A stretch of DNA of 10,534 nt, from NCBI GenBank assembly GCA_947489925.1, contig CANLFK010000073.1, positions 1 to 10,534 of the forward strand. The letters run 5' to 3'. The stretch's first letter is position 1; each line of letters starts with the position of its first letter. The translations under genes and the position numbers were made by a program. The notes beneath the pieces are model-generated. The model had not been told where the DNA came from. It worked only from the letters and a program-made list of their open reading frames with translations, and made no database searches. Origin of the DNA: Candidatus Caenarcanales bacterium (GTDB taxonomy: Bacteria; Cyanobacteriota; Vampirovibrionia; Caenarcaniphilales; Caenarcanaceae). Of this stretch, positions 1 through 6,556 are shown one piece after another.

Positions 1-13
1 AAAAGCTGAGGAA

Positions 14-676
14 ATGACTAAATGCGGAATTTCGGAAGATAAGCATGACAAAGTTAGGGAAGCAATAAGTAAGGCTAATTCTTCGGGGCAAAATTTTGTC
101 TTTTCAGCTTTTGGTTGGTTTTTTGGGCAAATTGGTAACTTTGTCGATAGTATTTTCAAAGTAATACTGATTGCGTTTGTTTTTCTCTTAAGTCTTCAGT
201 TACCTTATTTGAATGAACATGCTAATCAAAAATTAAAAGAAATTGTCCAAAAAGCTGAATCAGACTTACAAAAATATGAAGAAACTTTAAGTCAGTTCAA
301 GCAAGTTTTGGCTAAGTACAAAATAAAAGAGCAAAATGCTGAACAAGAGATACCAGCAACGGTTAAAGAAGATAAAGAATCTGCTTTGCGGTGGTTAAAA
401 TACAAAGATAAAACGGTTGAATCAATTTGGAAAGAGCTAAAGGAAAAGCCTTTTAATTCGGGTGATAAAGTGCAAGATTTAAGTTTTATTTATGGGGAAT
501 CGTGGAAAAATTATTCACCTGGGCTTCCGCATACAAAAAATGCTTATGTAAATTCAGGAATTTTAGGGCTTTTGGCTTTAATTGTTTATTTAGTTTTACA
601 AAGTTTAATTAATTCTTTGCTAAAGAAGAGAGTAAGGAATTTAGCTATAAAGCATGAGGTTCAAAAAGTAATTTAA
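14..676 (+). CDS. Membrane protein of unknown function with two TM spans and a coiled coil (possibly 5'-truncated)
   Basis: I do not recognise this gene with confidence. Seen: a hydrophilic N-terminus (1-25), an aromatic stretch (28-43), a membrane span at about 48-66, a charged helical and probably coiled-coil region at about 68-145, a second span at about 182-202, and a basic tail (KKRVR at 204-208). The two spans bracketing a soluble helical domain, with SLQLPYL closing the first span, faintly recall DUF2937-type proteins; this is a weak resemblance from memory. The ATG at 14 has GAGG only two bases upstream, which is too close for an ideal ribosome site, and the frame stays open to the window edge (codons for K-A-E-E precede it). 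The true start may therefore lie outside the window. The stop TAA overlaps the next ATG by one base (TAATG at 674-678), so the two genes are probably one transcript with coupled translation. Confidence 0.75.
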   Translation: MTKCGISEDKHDKVREAISKANSSGQNFVFSAFGWFFGQIGNFVDSIFKVILIAFVFLLSLQLPYLNEHANQKLKEIVQKAESDLQKYEETLSQFKQVLAKYKIKEQNAEQEIPATVKEDKESALRWLKYKDKTVESIWKELKEKPFNSGDKVQDLSFIYGESWKNYSPGLPHTKNAYVNSGILGLLALIVYLVLQSLINSLLKKRVRNLAIKHEVQKVI

Positions 677-1191
677 TGCTAATTACGAAACCTTGGATAA
701 CACATATTATACGGTTTTTACTTGGTACTTCTTTTGCAGTAGCTGGCTTTAGTAAATTATTTCCGCTTAAAAACTTTATTAGTCAAATACTAGCTTATCA
801 ACTTCCTGTATCACCTTCGTTTTTGACTTATATAGCTTGTCTTTTAATTGGTTTTGAAATTTGGATTGGATTATCAATATTATTAAACTCTAATTTATTT
901 ATTAGCTTAATTGGCTGTCGAATTCTACTTATTAGCATGATACCTATTACCATTTGGGGAACTTTTCATCAAGCTCCTAGCTGTGGATGTTATGGTAACC
1001 TTGTAAAAAGAGAGCCAATTTATGCCACTATTGAAGATGCTTTACTCTTGGCAATTACTTTTTTATTAATACCCCCTGTCAAAAAAGAAAAGCAAGAAAA
1101 AACCTTTAACAAAAGACAGATTTTTATATTTATTATTGCAATTTCTGCCTCTATTTATGGTTTTCTGCAAATAAAAACTTGTTTAATTTAA
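676..1191 (+). CDS. MauE/DoxX-like four-helix membrane protein with CxC motif
   Basis: Integral membrane protein of 171 residues resembling the MauE (methylamine utilisation) branch of the DoxX-like superfamily. Seen: the N-terminal helix pattern RFLLGTSFAVAGFSKLFP (13-30), matching the family's R-LLG-F--AG--KL signature; further spans at about 50-70, 76-97, 117-134 and 147-163; and an APSCGCYG motif with C103 and C105 just before a conserved D-P/I-----DALLL segment. In the family, the CGCFG-type motif is linked to redox or disulfide handling, as in MauE's role in maturing a disulfide-rich enzyme; the substrate here is unknown. There are no other mau genes nearby. The start is fixed by the TAATG overlap with the preceding gene, so it probably depends on translational coupling. 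The gene ends convergently, 42 bases from the Tad-like gene. Family assignment is fairly firm; function is open. Confidence 0.75.
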   Translation: MLITKPWITHIIRFLLGTSFAVAGFSKLFPLKNFISQILAYQLPVSPSFLTYIACLLIGFEIWIGLSILLNSNLFISLIGCRILLISMIPITIWGTFHQAPSCGCYGNLVKREPIYATIEDALLLAITFLLIPPVKKEKQEKTFNKRQIFIFIIAISASIYGFLQIKTCLI

Positions 1192-1233
1192 ATCTATAAA
1201 CTATCTATAAGCTAAGAAATTTTCAGACCAATA

Positions 1234-2241
1234 TTAATTTTGACAACCTGCCCCCCCCAAAGAAGTGCAGTTTTCGAGCCCAATGGTATCGGCTGAATAG
1301 TTTTTGACATCTTCATAATATTCATCTTTACCAGCTCTTGATAAATTATTGGTAGCAGTAGTGGTATGAATTTCAAAATTAGGTACTAAAACAATTGCCC
1401 GAGAAGCCAAATGAAAGTCTCCCCTGACAATAAAATTCAGCGGTGTAATGTTTCCATTATCATCTACAGTGGTTCTCAAGAAAGGTAATCCTCCAGCAAT
1501 AATTGGATCTAAACGACCCATTACATGAGCTTCAACACAAAAGTCTTTATCCTGATTTCTAATACCATTTGCTCCACCTTGCCCCTCTTGAGCCTGCACT
1601 TGGCAAACACCCTGTCCATATGGTGCGGCAATAAAACCCCAAGTCAGATCTGTTAATGGGCTTAAAACATCACCTACTCGACCACTACAAGTTGGAGGTC
1701 TTCCAATTTTATTAAAACGAGTTTGATTAGGTGGATTATAACATTGCATCATATCTAAATTTGTGACCGCTATTGCGTCTTGAATATTATTTCGTGCTGG
1801 ATTTTTGAGTTGAAAAAGCATGACTTGCGAAGCATTTACAAATTCAACAAATTGTCCTCCGCTAGAATTAGACTGCAAACCAGGCACAGCAGTTTGATTA
1901 ATTTCTGAGCATCCATTATAACCCTCTCCTAAAACTAAGCCTTGTTCTGCTCTTTTAAGAGAGGCTGGATTGCCAACATTGGCGGTGCAAGTTCTGGCTC
2001 TTTGAGTATCTTGAAAGCGTAAATTTGGATTTTGAGTTTGTCCCATTTCATTATCACGGATTTTTACCAGCTCACGGGCATAGACCAAAGCTCCAGCCTG
2101 AGTAGCAGCTTGAATTCGTCCTAAGGTAACCCATTTAACTAATAATTCAACCGCAATTAAACCAAAAACAATCATTAAACCAAAGCAAGCTAAAATAAGC
2201 AAAAAGGGGACAAGACTTCCTTTTGTAGACCGTCTATTCAT
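1234..2241 (-). CDS. TadE/TadG-like pilus-associated protein
   Basis: Predicted membrane-anchored, mostly exported protein of 335 residues. Seen: a short basic N-terminus (MNRRSTKGS), one long hydrophobic span at 10-36 with Glu32 (ELLVKW), then the segment GRIQAATQAGALVYARELV (41-59). This is the usual TadE/TadG pattern, in which a span is followed by R-Q-AAD-AALA-A-like helix continuation. The remaining 270 or so residues are Asn/Gln/Gly-rich and hold eight cysteines (85, 111, 167, 185, 213, 235, 325, 333), an even number that could form disulfides outside the membrane. TadE/G proteins are minor pseudopilins of Flp/Tad-type pili; no tad assembly genes are visible here. No Shine-Dalgarno sequence is seen before the ATG. 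A run of eight G (C8 on the plus strand at 1251-1258) lies about ten codons from the stop. Family call moderate; exact role unknown. Confidence 0.7.
   Translation of the reverse strand: MNRRSTKGSLVPFLLILACFGLMIVFGLIAVELLVKWVTLGRIQAATQAGALVYARELVKIRDNEMGQTQNPNLRFQDTQRARTCTANVGNPASLKRAEQGLVLGEGYNGCSEINQTAVPGLQSNSSGGQFVEFVNASQVMLFQLKNPARNNIQDAIAVTNLDMMQCYNPPNQTRFNKIGRPPTCSGRVGDVLSPLTDLTWGFIAAPYGQGVCQVQAQEGQGGANGIRNQDKDFCVEAHVMGRLDPIIAGGLPFLRTTVDDNGNITPLNFIVRGDFHLASRAIVLVPNFEIHTTTATNNLSRAGKDEYYEDVKNYSADTIGLENCTSLGGAGCQN
1251..1258 (-). repeat. G8 homopolymer inside the Tad-like gene
   Basis: Eight consecutive C on the plus strand read as G8 in the minus-strand gene (Leu-Gly-Gly-Ala context, residues 328-331). 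It is the only such G tract in this very AT-rich window. Gain or loss of one G would replace the last few residues, including Cys333, with other short tails. With nine G the frame ends at TGA after eight new codons; with seven G it ends at TAG after thirteen codons. Confidence 0.9.
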
Positions 2242-2337
2242 AAAATTATTTATTAAAGCAATTTATACAAATTATGCCCCTCTTAAATAATTTAAAACTT
2301 GTTAAGTCATTTTATTTTTTTGCCTAAAGCGAAAGAC

Positions 2338-3699
2338 CTATGTTTTAGTAGTTTGTAATTCGTCACTTTCCAATTCGTCCAGATCAATATCAATATTTTT
2401 GTCTTTATCTTTTAATATATTATTTACAATTACCGCAGCAGCACAATCACCCGTTACATTAGTCATAGTGCGACACATATCCAAAATACGATCAACTCCA
2501 ATGATTAAACCAATAGCATCTATCGGTAAACCAACAGCTTTTAGAACAATAGTGGTAGTTATCAATCCACCATGTGGTATACCAGGCGTACCAAGTGTAG
2601 ACACTAAAACCATAGCCACAATAAAAATTTGACCTTTTAATGATAAATCTATACCAAGTGTTGGTGCATATGCTTGAGCTAAAAACAGCGTAACAACCGC
2701 TTCATATAAAGCCGCTCCATTCATGCTCATGGTTGAGCCAATAGTAACCACAAAATTCGTTAAAGAAGGAGAAATTCCTAAATTCTTTTGTACACATTCT
2801 AAGCTAACTGGCAAAGTAGCCGCTGAACTTGATGTTCCTAATGCCGTGAGCATTGCTTCTTTTACACCAGCAAAAAACTTAAAGGGATTCATTCCGCCTA
2901 AAAAGTAAACTAATAAAGGCGTTACCACAAAAAGCATAGTGCTTAAAGCAAGAAGAACAACTATCATATATTTTCCAATACTGACAAAAGGAGCTAAGCC
3001 AGTTACGCCAACCGTTTTAATGATTAAACCAAAAACACCAAAAGGAGCTAAAAACATTATCCAGTGAGTGATTTTGAGCATTACTTTAAAAGCTTGCCCG
3101 AAACCTTTAGATAAAGAAGCTGTATTTTTGCCTCCAGAAATGAGAGCTATGCCGAATAATAAAGCAAAGAAAATAACCTGAATCAGTTTATCATCTCGAG
3201 AGAGAGCATTAAAAATATTAGGTGGAATAATACTCAGAAAAAAGCCTTCAGATGGAGGGGGTGGAAGATGTTCAATTGAGCCTTTGGTAATGTGTGATAA
3301 ATCAAAACCAACACCAGGTTGAATTAAATTCACATATGTAAGACCAACTATGGCGGCTAAAAGCATACTTCCTTGAAAAACCAATAAAGTAGTTAAACCG
3401 ACTTTTCCCAATTGTTCAATTTTCATATGACTGACGCCATTAATTAAAGAACAAAAAATGAGTGGGACGACTATCATCTTTAAAAGCCTTAAAAAGACAT
3501 CACCCATCCAAGAAAAAGTACTTATATTTAAACGACTATAACCAATGAATCCACAAATCCCACCACCAGGTCCATCAACAGAAGAAGGTGCAGAACATGA
3601 ATTAAAAGCCATTCCAACTGTTATGCCTAAAACCATTGCAATTAAAATTTGCCAATGTAAAGCTAGTTTGAATTTATTTTTATTTAATGAATCAACCAA
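2338..3699 (-). CDS. Dicarboxylate/amino acid:cation symporter (SDF/DAACS, SLC1-like)
   Basis: Secondary transporter expected to import an acidic amino acid or dicarboxylate with Na+ or H+ across the inner membrane. Seen, with equivalents in archaeal GltPh aligned by eye: N-terminal spans, then HP1 with TSSSAATLP at 289-297, TM7 motif SMNGA at 325-329, HP2 around STLGTPGIPHGG (367-378), and TM8 GVDRILDMCRTMTNVTGD at 401-418. TM8 keeps the equivalents of GltPh D390, D394, R397, T398, N401 and D405; the retained Arg410 argues for an acidic substrate. The usual NMDGT of TM7 is replaced by SMNGA, which is unusual. The start is TTG at 3699, supported by AAGGA eight bases upstream; the next Met (22) lies inside the first span. 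Length is 453, a little above GltPh/GltP, with a short extra loop (34-60) and an acidic C-tail (DIDLDELESDEL). Confidence 0.93.
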   Translation of the reverse strand: MVDSLNKNKFKLALHWQILIAMVLGITVGMAFNSCSAPSSVDGPGGGICGFIGYSRLNISTFSWMGDVFLRLLKMIVVPLIFCSLINGVSHMKIEQLGKVGLTTLLVFQGSMLLAAIVGLTYVNLIQPGVGFDLSHITKGSIEHLPPPPSEGFFLSIIPPNIFNALSRDDKLIQVIFFALLFGIALISGGKNTASLSKGFGQAFKVMLKITHWIMFLAPFGVFGLIIKTVGVTGLAPFVSIGKYMIVVLLALSTMLFVVTPLLVYFLGGMNPFKFFAGVKEAMLTALGTSSSAATLPVSLECVQKNLGISPSLTNFVVTIGSTMSMNGAALYEAVVTLFLAQAYAPTLGIDLSLKGQIFIVAMVLVSTLGTPGIPHGGLITTTIVLKAVGLPIDAIGLIIGVDRILDMCRTMTNVTGDCAAAVIVNNILKDKDKNIDIDLDELESDELQTTKT

Positions 3700-3730
3700 C
3701 TTTTTTATCCTTAAAATTTACTTTCTAAAT

Positions 3731-3758
3731 AATATATTAATAATTTAGTTTAGGCAAA
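3731..3758 (-). promoter_or_regulatory. Possible promoter of the symporter gene
   Basis: On the minus strand TTTGCC (3758-3753) is followed after 16 bases by TATATT (3736-3731). A transcript beginning near 3724 would carry the AAGGA ribosome site and reach the TTG start at 3699. The sequence is so AT-rich that -10-like hexamers are common, so this is only a candidate. Confidence 0.3.
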
Positions 3759-3855
3759 GACTTATTTCAAAATTAAACTTAAGAGTAGCTAATCCTTAAA
3801 ATAAAGGCATAATTATTTTAATTATTTCCTTTGCTTGGTTTGGATTTTTAACATT

Positions 3856-4095
3856 ATGATCTTTAACATTTTATATCAAATATTTAAAGTATTGAATTTG
3901 GTGATTTTTGTTTGGGCAATTATGAGCTGGATTCCAGCCTTGAGAGGTAGTTCTTTCTATAGAGCTTTAGACTCAATTATTGATCCAATTTTAGCCCCAA
4001 TTCGCAAAGTAATACCACCAATTGGCGGGACTTTTGATATTTCTCCAATGATTTTATTAATTGGTTTACAGCTAATACTTAGCTTATTAAAGTAA
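3856..4095 (+). CDS. YggT family membrane protein
   Basis: Small integral membrane protein with one YggT domain. Seen: a first span at about residues 4-24 running into the family signature SWIPALRGSSFYRALDSIIDPILAPIRKVIPP (24-55; compare the family's SWI-P----P-------T-P-L-P-R-IIPP), then a second span, SPMILLIGLQLILSLL, at 63-78. YggT proteins are widespread; related cyanobacterial and plastid proteins (YlmG/CCB3 type) affect division or membrane-complex assembly, but no precise biochemical role is assigned here. I chose ATG at 3856 (79 residues). An in-frame TTG at 3835 would add MVWIFNI, but neither start has a clear ribosome site and the ATG version matches the usual family N-terminus better. 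The gene stands alone and is convergent with tuf, sharing the hairpin terminator downstream. Confidence 0.88.
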   Translation: MIFNILYQIFKVLNLVIFVWAIMSWIPALRGSSFYRALDSIIDPILAPIRKVIPPIGGTFDISPMILLIGLQLILSLLK

Positions 4096-4105
4096 ATTTT
4101 AATCA

Positions 4106-4151
4106 ATAATAAAATAAAACCCCCAATCAGCCGACTAAAACTGAAAGGGGG
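4106..4151 (-). terminator. Rho-independent terminator of tuf, possibly bidirectional
   Basis: C5 at 4120-4124 pairs with G5 at 4147-4151. Two A-A mismatches follow, then a T-A pair and CAG/CTG inner pairs around a loop at 4131-4140. Read on the minus strand the hairpin is followed by a T-rich tract (TTTTATTTTATTATT, 4119-4105), the classic intrinsic terminator layout after tuf. Read on the plus strand it follows the yggT stop by about 25 bases with a weaker AAATTTAATTATTT tail, so it may also end that transcript. Confidence 0.85.
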
Positions 4152-4181
4152 AAATTTAATTATTTAAAGTTAAATAGTTTT

Positions 4182-5417
4182 TTATTTGGTGATTTCAGTT
4201 ACAACACCAGCACCAACTGTTCTTCCACCTTCACGGACTGAAAATTTCATACCATTTTCAATTGCAATAGGAGAAATCAATTCAATATCCATTTTTACAC
4301 GATCTCCAGGCATAACCATTTCTAAAACTTTTCCGTCATCGCTAGTAAAAGTTGTAATACTACCTGTTACATCGGTTGTTCTAACATAAAACTGTGGACG
4401 ATAACCAGGGAAAAATGGAGTATGTCTACCGCCTTCTTCTTTAGTTAAAACATAAACCTCAGCTTTAAATTGAGTATGTGGCTTAATTGAACCAGGTTTG
4501 GCAAGAACCATGCCTCTCTCAATATCTTCTTTAGCAACACCACGCATTAATAAGCCAACATTATCACCAGCTCTACCTTCATCTAGTGTTTTACGGAACA
4601 TTTCAACTCCGGTAACAACTACTTTTTTGCTGGTTTCATGTAAGCCAATTAATTCAACTTCTTCGCCAGTTTTGACCATTCCTCTTTCAATACGACCAGT
4701 AGCTACTGTTCCACGACCAGTGATTGAAAATACATCTTCAACAGCCATTAACATTGGTTTGTCAATTTCGCGCTGAGGAGTTGGAATATAAGAATCGACA
4801 GCATCCATTAATTCATGAATTTTATCAACCCATTTGTCTTCGCCTCTTTGAGTTTTTGGATTGGCAATCATTTTTTCCAAAGCCATTCTGGCTGAACCTT
4901 GAATAATTGGAACATTATCACCATCAAAACCATATTTACTTAACAGTTCTCTGGTATCAAGTTCAACTAATTCAATTAACTCTGGATCAACGCTAGGATC
5001 ATCTGTTTTATTTAGGAAAACAACAATATTTGGTACTCCAACTTGACGAGCAAGTAAAATATGCTCTCTGGTTTGTGCCATTGGACCATCAGTTGAAGCA
5101 ATTACTAAAATAGCTCCGTCCATTTGAGCCGCTCCAGTAATCATGTTTTTAACATAGTCAGCGTGACCTGGGCAGTCTACGTGAGCATAATGTCTTTGTT
5201 CGGTTTCATACTCAACATGAGCTGTATTAATAGTGATACCACGAGCTTTTTCTTCTGGTGCTGAATCAATATCTTCATATTTTTTAGCAGCAGAATTACC
5301 AATAGCCGCTAAAGTAGTAGTAATTGCAGCAGTTAAAGTTGTTTTACCATGGTCCACATGCCCAATTGTTCCAATATTTACATGAGGCTTATTGCGCTCA
5401 AATTTCTGGCGAGCCAT
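4182..5417 (-). CDS. tuf: Translation elongation factor Tu
   Basis: GTPase that delivers aminoacyl-tRNA to the ribosomal A site in the cytoplasm. Seen: GHVDHGKT P-loop at 19-26, switch I RGITI at 59-63, DCPGH at 81-85, NKTD at 136-139, and GSAR at 174-177 (a variant of the usual SAL). The two beta-barrel domains follow, with VEDVFSITGRGTVATGRIERG and GGRHTPFFPGYRPQFYVRTTDVTG-type segments, ending in EGGRTVGAGVVTEITK. Length is 411, close to the roughly 409 of cyanobacterial EF-Tu; the insert around NPKTQRGEDKWVDKI (187-200) is shared with cyanobacterial and plastid proteins and absent from E. coli. ATG at 5417 has AAAGGA eight bases upstream. The gene stands alone, without fusA or the rps12/7 genes that usually precede it, so it has its own promoter. 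Confidence 0.99.
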   Translation of the reverse strand: MARQKFERNKPHVNIGTIGHVDHGKTTLTAAITTTLAAIGNSAAKKYEDIDSAPEEKARGITINTAHVEYETEQRHYAHVDCPGHADYVKNMITGAAQMDGAILVIASTDGPMAQTREHILLARQVGVPNIVVFLNKTDDPSVDPELIELVELDTRELLSKYGFDGDNVPIIQGSARMALEKMIANPKTQRGEDKWVDKIHELMDAVDSYIPTPQREIDKPMLMAVEDVFSITGRGTVATGRIERGMVKTGEEVELIGLHETSKKVVVTGVEMFRKTLDEGRAGDNVGLLMRGVAKEDIERGMVLAKPGSIKPHTQFKAEVYVLTKEEGGRHTPFFPGYRPQFYVRTTDVTGSITTFTSDDGKVLEMVMPGDRVKMDIELISPIAIENGMKFSVREGGRTVGAGVVTEITK

Positions 5418-5458
5418 TTTTTATATCCTTTCTTAAGAGTTGATTTTTGGAATTTAAA

Positions 5459-5480
5459 GATGTAGAAAAATAATTACATC
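5459..5480 (-). other. Small hairpin at the start of the tuf 5' leader
   Basis: GATGTA (5459-5464) and TACATC (5475-5480) form a perfect six-pair stem with a ten-base A/T loop. Given the predicted promoter just upstream, this hairpin would sit at the very 5' end of the tuf mRNA, about 40 bases before the ATG. It may stabilise the message; no known leader class is recognised. Confidence 0.4.
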
Positions 5481-5485
5481 CACAT

Positions 5486-5514
5486 TTTAAACTATTAAAT
5501 CATAATTTTTTCAA
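5486..5514 (-). promoter_or_regulatory. Candidate sigma-70-type promoter of tuf
   Basis: On the minus strand TTGAAA (5514-5509) and TTTAAA (5491-5486) are separated by exactly 17 bases. Transcription would begin near 5479 and leave a leader of about 60 bases containing a hairpin and an AAAGGA ribosome site. The -10 box is not perfect and the area is AT-rich, so confidence is moderate. Confidence 0.45.
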
Positions 5515-5527
5515 AATGAATCATTTT
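5513..5527. promoter_or_regulatory. 15-base perfect dyad overlapping the tuf -35 region
   Basis: AAAATGA (5513-5519) and TCATTTT (5521-5527) are perfect inverted halves around a single base. The site overlaps the predicted tuf -35 box and lies about 24 bases past the purE stop. It could be an operator or the tail of a purE hairpin, but it lacks a long T run. Confidence 0.35.
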
Positions 5528-5550
5528 CACGGACTAATTTAAAAAGAAAA

Positions 5551-6045
5551 TTATAAAATTAACTCTTTTATGCTTTCGGTTTGTTTTTGCCGCCAATTAA
5601 TCAGCTTGGTTTTTAAACTTTGATCATTTAAAGCCAAAATCGAAATGGCAAGTAAAGCGGCATTTTTTGCTCCAGCTGTACCAATCGCTAAACAAGCAAC
5701 AGGAATACCAGCTGGCATTTGCACAATTGAAAGCAAAGAATCAATACCATTTAAAGCCTTAGACTGAACAGGAACTCCTAAAACGGGTAAATGAGTTTTA
5801 GCGGCTAGCATACCAGGCAAATGTGCCGCTCCTCCAGCCCCTGCAATAATAATTTTTATACCAAGATCAGGAGCTTTTTGGGCAAATTCAAATAATAAAT
5901 CTGGTGTACGATGAGCTGAAACAATTTTGGCTAAATAATTTATTTCGAATTCCTTTAAAATAAAACTGGCTTCCTGCATAGTTGCCCAGTCCGATTGACT
6001 GCCCATTAAAAGTGCAATTTGATAATTATTGATATTATTTTCCAT
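5551..6045 (-). CDS. purE: N5-carboxyaminoimidazole ribonucleotide mutase (PurE, class I)
   Basis: Cytoplasmic enzyme of de novo purine synthesis that moves the carboxyl group of N5-CAIR to give CAIR. Seen: GSQSD at 15-19, the catalytic SAHRTP at 43-48 with His45, the phosphate/substrate loop GAGGAAHLPGM at 69-79, VPVQSKALNGIDSLLSIVQMP at 91-111, and AIGTAGAKNAALLA at 120-133. Length 164 is normal for a stand-alone class I PurE. The partner PurK (N5-CAIR synthase) is not in the window. The ATG at 6045 has no Shine-Dalgarno sequence and lies only 14 bases from the divergent tsaE start, so the leader must be very short or the promoter must lie within tsaE. Confidence 0.97.
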   Translation of the reverse strand: MENNINNYQIALLMGSQSDWATMQEASFILKEFEINYLAKIVSAHRTPDLLFEFAQKAPDLGIKIIIAGAGGAAHLPGMLAAKTHLPVLGVPVQSKALNGIDSLLSIVQMPAGIPVACLAIGTAGAKNAALLAISILALNDQSLKTKLINWRQKQTESIKELIL

Positions 6046-6059
6046 ATTTAATAAAGTTT

Positions 6060-6527
6060 ATGTCTAAATCTGAAAAAACTTGGCAAATCAATTCAGACAA
6101 TCAAGCTGAATATAAAAGTTTATTTGATTTTATTATTAATTTGGCTAAAAATCAGACCGAAAGTTTAATTGTATTTTTGAATGGCAATTTGGGAGCTGGC
6201 AAAACTACTTTTACAAAACTTTTTATTAATTATTTAAACCAAAGTCAAAAACCATTAATTATTAATAGCCCAACTTTCGGGAAAGTGCATGAATACAAAA
6301 TACAAAATAAAAATTTTTATCATTTAGATTTATATAGAGAAATCCCTTCTGCTGAAGAATTGGAAGAAATATTTTTAGATTTAAATTCAAATTATATATG
6401 CTTAGAATGGGCTAGCAAATTAACTGAAAAACCAGAATATAATTATTTAATTTCTGCTTTAGCTAAACGAATTATAAATTTAAACTTTACTGTTCTGTCA
6501 GCTGAAAAGCGATTAATAATTCTTTAA
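6060..6527 (+). CDS. tsaE: tRNA threonylcarbamoyladenosine biosynthesis ATPase TsaE
   Basis: ATPase that works with TsaB and TsaD to place t6A on A37 of ANN-decoding tRNAs in the cytoplasm. Seen: P-loop GNLGAGKTTFTK at 42-53, SPTFGKVHEY at 70-79 (family SPTF-LV-EY), HLDLYR at 89-93 region, SAEELEEI at 97-104, and the CLEWASKL segment at 114-121 equivalent to the family's IEW. Length 155 fits TsaE. No ribosome binding site is seen before the ATG at 6060; TTTAAT at 6047-6052 ends seven bases before the ATG, so a leaderless message is conceivable. The gene diverges from purE and converges with the unknown gene ending at 6557. Confidence 0.95.
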   Translation: MSKSEKTWQINSDNQAEYKSLFDFIINLAKNQTESLIVFLNGNLGAGKTTFTKLFINYLNQSQKPLIINSPTFGKVHEYKIQNKNFYHLDLYREIPSAEELEEIFLDLNSNYICLEWASKLTEKPEYNYLISALAKRIINLNFTVLSAEKRLIIL

Positions 6528-6556
6528 GTTTGATAGACATTTGGAGTTTTTCAATT

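Noticed and set aside
1192..1233. Bidirectional terminator between the MauE-like and Tad-like genes
   Set aside because: Only weak CTATAA/CTATCTATAA repeats are present; no stem with a T-run could be drawn.
2319..2340. Terminator hairpin just after the symporter stop
   Set aside because: An A-run follows on the minus strand and the CTAAA/TTTAG pairing has a long loop and few GC pairs; no convincing stem forms.
2399..3748. Plus-strand open frames within and at the start of the symporter gene
   Set aside because: They are antisense to a clear SDF-family protein, with no ribosome site or recognisable product.
3835..3855. TTG start for the YggT protein
   Set aside because: No Shine-Dalgarno sequence precedes it; the ATG at 3856 gives the usual YggT N-terminus. 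It remains possible.
4186..4906. Three plus-strand open frames inside the tuf gene
   Set aside because: They are antisense shadows of EF-Tu; the translations show no domain and the minus-strand protein is certain.
5418..5550. tRNA gene near tuf, as is common in many bacteria
   Set aside because: No cloverleaf, no TTC-A arm and no CCA-like end; the stretch is AT-rich leader and promoter sequence.
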